Shown here: one piece after another, positions 1 through 5,570 of the stretch
Position numbering within the stretch: the stretch's first letter is position 1
How the letters are laid out: each line of letters begins with the position of its first letter
NCBI GenBank assembly: GCA_017853285.1
Contig: JAFMJU010000088.1
Location: 1 to 10,706, forward strand
DNA: 10,706 nucleotides
Reading direction: 5' to 3'
Source: Gemmataceae bacterium
Lineage (GTDB): Bacteria > Planctomycetota > Planctomycetia > Gemmatales > Gemmataceae
Program-made: the position numbers and the translations under genes
Notes under the pieces: generated by a model
What the model was told of the DNA's origin: nothing
Database searches by the model: none
Seen by the model: the letters and a program-made list of their open reading frames with translations, nothing else

Positions 1-722
1 CTGTCGGCGCGCGCCGGCGTCTTGCGGGCGAGGTCTGTCGCGCCGCCGCGGGCGATCGCCTCGGCCTCCAGGTCTTGACGCAGGGCCCTGGCCTGCGAGT
101 AGACCGGCCCCCGGAATTCAGACTCGGTGATCAGGCGCAGCAACATCGAGGCCCTGTCCCTGTCCTGGTTCGCGCGGGCCTTGCGGGCCTCCTCCAGGGC
201 GCCGGCCAGCCAGGCGGGGGCCTCGGGGCCCAAAGCCGCCTTTTCCAGCGCCGTCAGGAAGCCCTTGGGGTCGATGAACCCCTCGTTGCTGCCGAGGATT
301 TTCCCGGACGGGTCGGCGTAGACATGGGTGGGGTAATTGCGGAGGCCGAAGGCTTCCACCAACCTCGGGTTCTTTTGGCCGTCCACCTTCAGGCAGATCC
401 AGCCATTGTTCAGCCTGGCGACCACCTTCGGGTCGGCCAGCGTCACGGCATCCATCTGCCGGCACCATGGGCAGTTCTCGGCGCCGATCTCGATGAGGAG
501 GGGAAGCCCCCGCTCCGCCGAAGCCTTGCGAGCCCCCTCGTAATCGGAAAGCCAGGGGATGGAGCTTGGCGCCGCGGCGGCTGAAGGGGCCATCGGCACG
601 GGGTCTTGCCCCCGCGTGAAAAACGGGGTCGCCAGAATCAACAGCGTCCCCATGCCCAGGGCGCGGCTGACCGAGGCCCTGGTATTCAAGATCGCGTGGC
701 CTGTCTTCGCTGGACGGTTCAT
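1..722 (-). CDS. Secreted thioredoxin-fold protein, CPWC active site (3' end outside window)
   Basis: I translated this frame by hand; it stays open to the left edge, so only the first 240 residues are visible. An N-terminal hydrophobic stretch (about residues 22-35, after several basic residues) looks like a signal peptide or membrane anchor, placing the domain outside the cytoplasm. The thioredoxin fold follows: a redox motif CPWC at 84-87 and the cis-proline at 131 in NYPTH. From about residue 165 the chain becomes charged and helical, beyond a normal thioredoxin domain. The start at 722 is well supported by an AAGGAGGAGG ribosome-binding site ending 5 bases before ATG. It is the last visible gene of a leftward series, 44 bases after xerC. 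The family (thioredoxin_7/DUF255-like) reduces or isomerises disulfides, or serves cytochrome assembly; the substrate here cannot be told. Confidence 0.9.
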   Translation of the reverse strand, partial: MNRPAKTGHAILNTRASVSRALGMGTLLILATPFFTRGQDPVPMAPSAAAAPSSIPWLSDYEGARKASAERGLPLLIEIGAENCPWCRQMDAVTLADPKVVARLNNGWICLKVDGQKNPRLVEAFGLRNYPTHVYADPSGKILGSNEGFIDPKGFLTALEKAALGPEAPAWLAGALEEARKARANQDRDRASMLLRLITESEFRGPVYSQARALRQDLEAEAIARGGATDLARKTPARAD

Positions 723-766
723 GGTTGCCTCCTCCTTGGCCATCAACTCCCCCGGGGCCGGCATTC

Positions 767-1657
767 CTAGGCCCTGGGGTGCGCCTTCCGGTAGTTTTCC
801 TGCAGCTTCTGCGTGGTCACATGGGTGTAGATCTGGGTGGTGCTCAGGCTGCGGTGGCCCAGCAACTCCTGCACGGAGCGGATATCGGCCCCGGCGTCCA
901 GCAGGTGGGTGGCGAAGGTGTGGCGCAGGGCGTGGGGCGACACATCCTCCTTCAGGCCGGAAAGCCGCGCCTGGTGCCTGAGCAACCGGTGCACGCTGCG
1001 GGAGGTCAACCGGGTGCCGCGGTGGTTGAGGAACAGGGCGTTTTGTTCCTTGGTTTTGGCCAGGCTCGCCCTCACCTCCATCCAGCGGCCGATCGCCTCC
1101 ATCGCCATGGGGCCCAGCAGCACCAACCGCTCGCGTTTGCCCTTGCCGCGGACAACGGCCACGCCCTGGTCCGCATCCAAATCGTCCAGATTCAGGCCGA
1201 CCAATTCGCTGACGCGCACCCCGGCCGAATAGGCCACCTCCCACAAGGCGTGGTCCCTGGGGGCCAGGCGTTTTTCCCCCTGGTCGGCCTCGAGCAGGGT
1301 GTCGATCTCGGTGCGGGTGAGGAACCGGGGCAGTTTCCGTTCCTTGCGGGGCCCCTTCAAGCCGTCGGCGGGGTTGGAATCCACCTTCTCGCGCAACCGC
1401 AGGTAACGGAACCAGGAGCGTATCGCGGACAGCCGGCGGCCTATGGTGGAACGGGAGTACCCCTGCTCCTGCATCCACGCCAGCCAGGTCCGCAGGTGGC
1501 GGGGGGTCACCTGGCTCACCTTGAGACCCTTGCCAAACGATTCGTGCAGGCGGTCCAGCGCCTGGGTCAGATCCTCGCGGTACGACTTCACGGTGTGGGC
1601 CGAGGCGCCCTTTTCCAAGGAAAGGTGTCGCAGGAAATCCGCCATTTCCGCCCGCAT
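767..1657 (-). CDS. xerC: XerC-type tyrosine recombinase
   Basis: Integrase-family site-specific recombinase of 296 residues, the normal length for XerC/XerD, which resolve chromosome dimers at dif during division. The N-terminal SAM-like core-binding domain covers about residues 1-90 and the catalytic domain about 110-285. Numbered from the chosen start, all six catalytic residues are present: Arg148 (in GVRVSEL), Lys172 (RGKGKR), His242 and Arg245 (HALRH), His268 (LLGH) and the nucleophile Tyr277 (QIYTH). The ending YRKAHPRA and the SELVGL segment resemble XerC more than XerD. A TTG lies 9 codons upstream in frame, but the ATG at 1657 has a GGGAGGGAG ribosome-binding site 7 bases before it. 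Full length, intact residues and lack of phage neighbours suggest the housekeeping enzyme; XerC versus XerD is inference. Confidence 0.92.
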   Translation of the reverse strand: MRAEMADFLRHLSLEKGASAHTVKSYREDLTQALDRLHESFGKGLKVSQVTPRHLRTWLAWMQEQGYSRSTIGRRLSAIRSWFRYLRLREKVDSNPADGLKGPRKERKLPRFLTRTEIDTLLEADQGEKRLAPRDHALWEVAYSAGVRVSELVGLNLDDLDADQGVAVVRGKGKRERLVLLGPMAMEAIGRWMEVRASLAKTKEQNALFLNHRGTRLTSRSVHRLLRHQARLSGLKEDVSPHALRHTFATHLLDAGADIRSVQELLGHRSLSTTQIYTHVTTQKLQENYRKAHPRA

Positions 1658-1664
1658 GGAAAGG

Positions 1665-1673
1665 CTCCCTCCC
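1665..1673 (-). promoter_or_regulatory. Ribosome-binding site deciding the xerC start
   Basis: The minus strand reads GGGAGGGAG here, ending 7 bases before the ATG at 1657. This favours that ATG over the in-frame TTG at 1684. Confidence 0.6.
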
Positions 1674-1715
1674 ACACTTTGCAACCGTCACCCGTGGCGG
1701 GTGCCCCAACCGGGA

Positions 1716-1916
1716 TCAGGCGGCCCCTTCCTGGAGCACCTGCTCCCGCATCTTTCCGGCCAGGATGGCCACATCAAACCCGGTCAACGGGCAGGTGGAC
1801 TCCACCGCCAGCTCCTGCAGTTCGTCGAGCAGGATCTCCTGGCTTTCCCGGTCGTAGACGAAGACAAAACGCTCCCCCTGCTTGGTCAACGCAAGCACGA
1901 AGACCTCCTGGCGCAC
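1716..1916 (-). CDS. Small unknown protein, 66 residues
   Basis: A short reading frame with a GTG start preceded by GGAG at 7 bases spacing. I do not recognise the product. It has no signal peptide or membrane segment. It opens with an alternating hydrophobic run (EVFVLAL, then RFVFVYD) that looks like a beta hairpin. An acidic, leucine-rich helical part (residues 24-40) follows, then a single cysteine at 42 in STCPL, and a basic/acidic C-terminal helix. It lies between the BshB1-like gene (151 bases upstream) and xerC (58 bases downstream) on the same strand, so co-transcription is plausible. Support rests on the start signal, the coding-like composition and the lack of any competing frame here. 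Confidence 0.6.
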   Translation of the reverse strand: MRQEVFVLALTKQGERFVFVYDRESQEILLDELQELAVESTCPLTGFDVAILAGKMREQVLQEGAA

Positions 1917-2067
1917 GCGTCAACTCCGGATGCCGGCTCGAGGTGGTATGCCGTATGGGTTGATTTCGGAAGATGGGCCCACCCGGTCGTTGCGGATGTG
2001 GTCCGCCGGGGCAAAGAACCCGGCCCGCCCGGCAATCCTCCCCGCACAAACCTTGGAAGCGGCAGAA

Positions 2068-2805
2068 TCAGATCAGATGGTCCAGGGAGGCCAAACCCAA
2101 CCCTTCCCGGCAGGCAAGCGGCTCGCCGTACTTGCGCTGAATGGTCCAACCGTAGGCCCTGGCCCGGGTTTCCACATCCTCCAGGGGCAGGGTGGGGGTG
2201 GGGGCGCGGCCCTGGACCAACTGCGAATGGTAGCAACGCAGCACCTCCAGCTTCCGCTCAAAGTGCGCCGAGATGTCCACCACCAGGTCCGCCCTGGGCA
2301 AGGTGCGCAGGTGCAGGGAAAAGTAGTACAGGAGCCTCGGCGGGTACCAAGGTTCACCGGGCATGTCGGTCTTGCCCAGTTTGGACCAAAAGCGCGCCGC
2401 GTCGGTGAGGGCGCTGGCGGCCACATGGTCGGGGTGGGCATCCTCCCAGTGGTGGGTGAACACCACCCGGGGCCGCCACAGGCGAAAGATCCCGGCCAGG
2501 CGTGCCCTGGCCTCCAGAGAGTTTTCCAGCGACCGGTTGGGAAGCCCCAGATTGATCCGCTGGTCCAAACCCAGCCGGGCGGTTGCCTCCGCCGTTTCCC
2601 GGGCCCTGATTTCAGGGGAGCCCAGGGGGGTTGGCTCGCCATTGGTCAGGTCCACCACCCCCACCCGGTACCCCTTTTCCTTCAGCAACAGAATGGTGCC
2701 CCCCAGGCCGATTTCGGCATCATCGGGGTGGGAGGCCACCACCAGGTAGTCAACCTGCGAATCCACGGAGTTTTGGGAAGATGGGCCGCTTTTCCAGGTG
2801 GACAT
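2068..2805 (-). CDS. bshB1: BshB1-like PIG-L family zinc deacetylase
   Basis: A 245-residue LmbE/PIG-L deacetylase, cytoplasmic. The metal and catalytic motif HPDD is at 26-29 and the second motif HPDH at 124-127. By family knowledge His26, Asp29 and His127 hold zinc and Asp28 is the general base. The segment VDLTNGEPTPLGSPEIRARE (51-70) and the LGLPNRSL segment (87-94) match the BshB1 subfamily, which removes the acetyl group from GlcNAc-malate in bacillithiol synthesis. The partner genes bshA and bshC are not in the window, so the pathway role is inferred from subfamily resemblance; another N-acetyl sugar substrate is possible. The ATG at 2805 has only a weak GGGA upstream. It is divergent from kdsB, and the 151 bases after its stop hold nothing recognisable. 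Confidence 0.85.
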   Translation of the reverse strand: MSTWKSGPSSQNSVDSQVDYLVVASHPDDAEIGLGGTILLLKEKGYRVGVVDLTNGEPTPLGSPEIRARETAEATARLGLDQRINLGLPNRSLENSLEARARLAGIFRLWRPRVVFTHHWEDAHPDHVAASALTDAARFWSKLGKTDMPGEPWYPPRLLYYFSLHLRTLPRADLVVDISAHFERKLEVLRCYHSQLVQGRAPTPTLPLEDVETRARAYGWTIQRKYGEPLACREGLGLASLDHLI

Positions 2806-2827
2806 GGCGTTGATTCCCAGCTGGCTG

Positions 2828-2849
2828 ACGGTGCATCATGGGGCACCGT
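2828..2849. promoter_or_regulatory. Inverted repeat ACGGTGC/GCACCGT in the bshB1-kdsB gap
   Basis: A perfect 7-bp inverted repeat around an 8-base centre, 23 bases before the bshB1 start. It could be an operator or a leader hairpin in the bshB1 transcript. No promoter could be assigned with confidence. Confidence 0.3.
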
Positions 2850-2857
2850 TTGGTTAG

Positions 2858-2884
2858 GAATCGGCGCGGTGACGCGGCCGATTC
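2858..2884. promoter_or_regulatory. Inverted repeat GAATCGGC/GCCGATTC upstream of kdsB
   Basis: A perfect 8-bp inverted repeat with an 11-base centre, ending 38 bases before the kdsB ATG, in the 117-base divergent region. It could be a regulator site shared by both transcripts or a 5' hairpin. Function is unknown. Confidence 0.3.
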
Positions 2885-2922
2885 ATCCGCTCATTTTATC
2901 GTGCGATCGGGAAAGGAATCCC

Positions 2923-3684
2923 ATGCGCAAACTGATCGTGATCCCCGCCAGGTACGCCTCCTCCCGCCTTCCCGGCAAACCGCTCCTGCGTGAAACCGGA
3001 AAATACATGGTGGAGCATGTGTACGAGCGGGCCTGGCAGAGCAAGTTGGCCGACCGGGTGATTGTGGCCACCGACGATGACCGGATCGAGCAAGCCTGCA
3101 GGAGCTTCGGGGCCGAGGTTGTGCGCACCCGGGAAGACCACGCCTCGGGGACCGACCGCGTGGCAGAGGTGGCAGAAAGCCGGAATTTTGACCTGATCCT
3201 GAACCTGCAGGGGGACGAGCCCCTGATCGACCCGGCCAAGCTGGACCTGCTGTTCCAGTTGCTGGAGAACGATTCCGCCGCCGAGATGGCCACCCTGGTC
3301 ACCCCGCTGACCAGCCTGGAATCGTACCGGAACCCCAATGTGGTGAAGGCCGTGGTGGATGACCGTGGCAGGGCGCTCTACTTCAGCCGCAGCCCCATCC
3401 CGCACATCCGGGACAATGCCGAACCCGATGCCGCCGCCCTGCGCGGGCTGGTTTGGCAGCATGTGGGCCTGTACGCCTACCGCAGGGACTTTTTGCTGCG
3501 CCTGGCGCAATTGCCGGTTCACCCCATCGAGCAGGCGGAAAAACTGGAACAGCTAAGGGTTTTGGCCACAGGTGGTTCCATCGCGGTGGGCAAGGTGGAA
3601 AACGCCGGAATCGGGGTGGACACCTTTGAAGACTACCGTCGGTTTGTAGAACAATATTTGCAATCCGGGCGCCGGGCGGCCTGA
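2923..3684 (+). CDS. kdsB: 3-deoxy-manno-octulosonate cytidylyltransferase (CMP-KDO synthetase)
   Basis: KdsB joins CTP and KDO to give CMP-KDO, the activated sugar for the lipopolysaccharide inner core, in the cytoplasm. The product is 253 residues, the usual length. The nucleotide-binding signature IPARYASSRLPGKPL runs from residue 7 to 21. QGDEP at 96-100 carries the metal-binding Asp98, and GVDT at 231-234 carries the second aspartate, Asp233. YFSRSPIP (153-160) and EKLEQLRVL (206-214) are typical family blocks. The ATG at 2923 has AAAGGA 5 bases upstream; the frame stays open far 5' of it, but homology starts here. pyrG follows by 52 bases and supplies CTP, so joint transcription makes metabolic sense. 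The gene implies an outer membrane with KDO-containing LPS. Confidence 0.97.
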   Translation: MRKLIVIPARYASSRLPGKPLLRETGKYMVEHVYERAWQSKLADRVIVATDDDRIEQACRSFGAEVVRTREDHASGTDRVAEVAESRNFDLILNLQGDEPLIDPAKLDLLFQLLENDSAAEMATLVTPLTSLESYRNPNVVKAVVDDRGRALYFSRSPIPHIRDNAEPDAAALRGLVWQHVGLYAYRRDFLLRLAQLPVHPIEQAEKLEQLRVLATGGSIAVGKVENAGIGVDTFEDYRRFVEQYLQSGRRAA

Positions 3685-3730
3685 CAGTCGGGGGGACTGG
3701 GGCGGCCAGTGCCCGCCCCAGCAGGCCCCC
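3685..3730 (+). promoter_or_regulatory. Structured leader between kdsB and pyrG
   Basis: The gap holds a perfect 9-bp hairpin, CTGGGGCGG (3697-3705) with CCGCCCCAG (3713-3721), loop 7 bases. Its 5' side overlaps an alternative 5-bp hairpin CAGTC/GACTG (3685-3689 with 3695-3699), so the two exclude each other. The G run at 3690-3694 can also pair with the C run at 3726-3730 just before the start codon. pyrG has no clear ribosome-binding site. An attenuator or translation control is possible but unproven. Confidence 0.4.
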
Positions 3731-3736
3731 TCTTTG

Positions 3737-5362
3737 ATGTCGAAACATATCTGCAAACATATTTTTGTAACTGGCGGTGTGGTCAGCTCCCTTGGCAAGG
3801 GGCTCACCAGCGCGTCCGTGGGACTGTTGCTGGAGAAAAGGGGCCTGCGGGTACGCCTGCAGAAGCTGGACCCTTACCTGAACATCGACCCAGGCACCAT
3901 GAGTCCCTACCAGCACGGCGAGGTCTATGTGCTGGATGACGGCACCGAGACCGACCTGGACCTGGGCCATTACGAGCGGTTCACCTCGGGCCCCCTCACC
4001 CGCCAGAGCAACTACACCAGCGGCCGCATCTACCAGTCCATCCTGCAGAAGGAGCGGCGGGGCGAGTACCTGGGTAGCACCGTGCAGGTGATTCCCCATG
4101 TGACCGACGAAATCAAGGCGGCCATCCGCGGCGTGGCCACCAGCGATGTGGATGTGGTGATCACCGAGCTGGGCGGCACGGTGGGCGACATCGAGGGCCT
4201 GCCCTACCTGGAGGCCATCCGCCAGTTCGCGCTCGATGTGGGCAAGAACAACTGCCTGTATATCCACCTGACGCTGGTGCCGTACCTGAAGGCGGCCGGC
4301 GAGGCGAAAACCAAGCCCACCCAGACCAGCGTGATGCAGCTCCGCCAGATCGGTATCCAGCCCGATGTGCTCATCTGCCGCACCGAGCGGGAAATGAGCG
4401 AGGGGATGAAGGACAAGATCGCCCTGTTCTGCAATGTGGAACGGCGGGCGGTCATCGAGGAGCGCGACAAGGAACTGTCGATCTACGAGGTGCCTGTCAG
4501 CCTGAGCGCCAACAAGCTGGACCAGATCATCGTCGAGAAGCTGGCCCTCGAGGCCAAGCCCCTCGACATGAGCGAATGGCAGGGGATGCTCAACCGGGTG
4601 CTCAACCCCCGGCAGGAGGTCTCCATCGGCGTGGTGGGCAAGTACATCAGCCTTTCCGACGCCTACAAGTCGATCTACGAGTCGCTCGACCATGCCGGCA
4701 TCGCGCTGGAAACCCGCGTGGTGGTGCGGCGGATCGACAGCGAGGAAGTGGAGCGGGACGGGGCCGAGCGCACCCTGGGCGGGCTGGACGGCATTTTGGT
4801 GCCCGGTGGTTTCGGGTACCGCGGCATCCCCGGCAAGCTGGCCGCCGTGCGCTACGCCCGCGAGAAGAAGATCCCGTTTTTCGGCATCTGCCTAGGGCTG
4901 CAGTGCGCGGTGATCGAGTTCGCCCGCAACGCCCTGGGCCTGAAGGACGCCAACACCACCGAGATCGACGCCGACACCAAGGACCCGGTGGTCTGCCTGC
5001 TGGATGAGCAGTTCAGCATCACCGACATGGGCGGCACCATGCGCCTGGGCTCCTACCCCTGCAAGCTGACAGCCGGCAGCCTGGCCCGCAAGGTGTACGG
5101 CGCCGACGAGGTGCGCGAGCGGCACCGGCACCGGTACGAGTTCAACAACGCCTACCGCCAGCGGTTTGAGCAAGCCGGCATGCGTTTCTCCGGCACCAGC
5201 CCCGACGGCAACCTGGTGGAGGTGATTGAAATCCCCGACCACCCATGGTTCGTGGCGGTGCAAAGCCACCCGGAGTTCCAATCCAAGCCGACCAAGGCGC
5301 ATCCGCTCTTCCGCGAATTCACCCGCGCCTCGATCGAGCAGAAGAACCGCAAGCGTAGCTGA
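3737..5362 (+). CDS. pyrG: CTP synthase (glutamine-hydrolysing)
   Basis: PyrG aminates UTP to CTP using ATP and ammonia from glutamine, the last step of de novo pyrimidine nucleotide synthesis. The product is 541 residues, full length. The N-terminal synthase domain (about 1-270) starts with KHIFVTGGVVSSLGKGL and its P-loop near 18-25. KLDPYLNIDPGTMSPYQHGE (43-62) is the classic family block. The class I glutamine amidotransferase domain (about 295-530) has its nucleophile Cys385 in GICLG and the partners His511 and Glu513 in QSHPE, so the triad is complete. A TTG lies directly before the chosen ATG in frame; the ATG fits the family N-terminus. No good Shine-Dalgarno sequence is visible, and the nearest purines (AGCAGG) are about 11 bases away. 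It is probably co-transcribed with kdsB. Confidence 0.98.
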   Translation: MSKHICKHIFVTGGVVSSLGKGLTSASVGLLLEKRGLRVRLQKLDPYLNIDPGTMSPYQHGEVYVLDDGTETDLDLGHYERFTSGPLTRQSNYTSGRIYQSILQKERRGEYLGSTVQVIPHVTDEIKAAIRGVATSDVDVVITELGGTVGDIEGLPYLEAIRQFALDVGKNNCLYIHLTLVPYLKAAGEAKTKPTQTSVMQLRQIGIQPDVLICRTEREMSEGMKDKIALFCNVERRAVIEERDKELSIYEVPVSLSANKLDQIIVEKLALEAKPLDMSEWQGMLNRVLNPRQEVSIGVVGKYISLSDAYKSIYESLDHAGIALETRVVVRRIDSEEVERDGAERTLGGLDGILVPGGFGYRGIPGKLAAVRYAREKKIPFFGICLGLQCAVIEFARNALGLKDANTTEIDADTKDPVVCLLDEQFSITDMGGTMRLGSYPCKLTAGSLARKVYGADEVRERHRHRYEFNNAYRQRFEQAGMRFSGTSPDGNLVEVIEIPDHPWFVAVQSHPEFQSKPTKAHPLFREFTRASIEQKNRKRS

Positions 5363-5387
5363 GCGGGGTAAAGCATAGCCCGGCCCT

Positions 5388-5444
5388 CCAACTGGGCAAC
5401 TCGGCAACTCCCCACCCGGGGGTGTTGCCGAGTTGCCCAGTTGG
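5388..5444. repeat. Hairpin repeat A (type 1), after pyrG
   Basis: A perfect 21-bp inverted repeat: arm 5388-5408 pairs with 5424-5444 around a 15-base GC-rich loop, part of which can pair further. The right arm is made of octamers GTTGCCGA, GTTGCCCA and a partial third. It begins 25 bases after the pyrG stop. There is no T run after either arm, so it is not a standard rho-independent terminator, although it may block readthrough between the converging pyrG and ATPase genes. It is closest to repeat C, with GTGTTGCC after the loop. Confidence 0.9.
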
Positions 5445-5504
5445 GTGAGTTGGGTTCCAGCGGGTTGCGGGCGCCCGTCACCTCCCGGTGCCGGCTCAAA
5501 AAGG

Positions 5505-5564
5505 AACTCGGCAACTCGGCAACTCCCTCCCGGGGGGGTGGTTGAGTTGCCCAGTTGCCGAGTT
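5505..5564. repeat. Hairpin repeat B (type 2), at the end of the ATPase gene
   Basis: A 20-base arm (5505-5524) pairs with 5545-5564 with one mismatch, around a loop containing a run of seven G and GTGGTTGA. It ends 6 bases from the stop codon of the minus-strand ATPase gene (stop at 5571-5573). The loop is nearly identical to that of repeat D. The octamers GTTGCCCA and GTTGCCGA are in the opposite order to repeat A. Confidence 0.88.
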
Positions 5565-5570
5565 GGGTTG

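Noticed and set aside
767..1657. XerC as the integrase of a mobile element carrying the ATPase
   Set aside because: It is nearly 4 kb away with core genes between. Its length and motifs fit housekeeping XerC, and no attachment-site repeats or tRNA were found.
725..1963. A 412-codon plus-strand frame opposite xerC
   Set aside because: It is low-complexity (Gly, Ala, Pro, Gln, His) with no family motif, and the opposite strand has all six XerC catalytic residues.
1882..2922. A long open frame on the plus strand running into kdsB
   Set aside because: It covers the minus-strand BshB1-like gene with clear catalytic motifs. KdsB homology and its ribosome-binding site begin at 2923, so the upstream part is only an open shadow typical of GC-rich DNA.
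3383..4693. A 436-codon minus-strand frame opposite pyrG
   Set aside because: It is His/Leu/Gly-rich antisense composition across kdsB and pyrG, both of which are certain.
5388..5564. Repeats A and B as ordinary rho-independent terminators for pyrG and the ATPase gene
   Set aside because: The stems are long enough but no T run follows either arm, and the same elements occur where no gene end requires them (repeat C). A termination side effect remains possible.
5388..5570. Repeats A and B as a CRISPR array
   Set aside because: They are long inverted repeats with differing loops and one 60-base gap, not regular direct repeats with spacers, and no cas gene is near.
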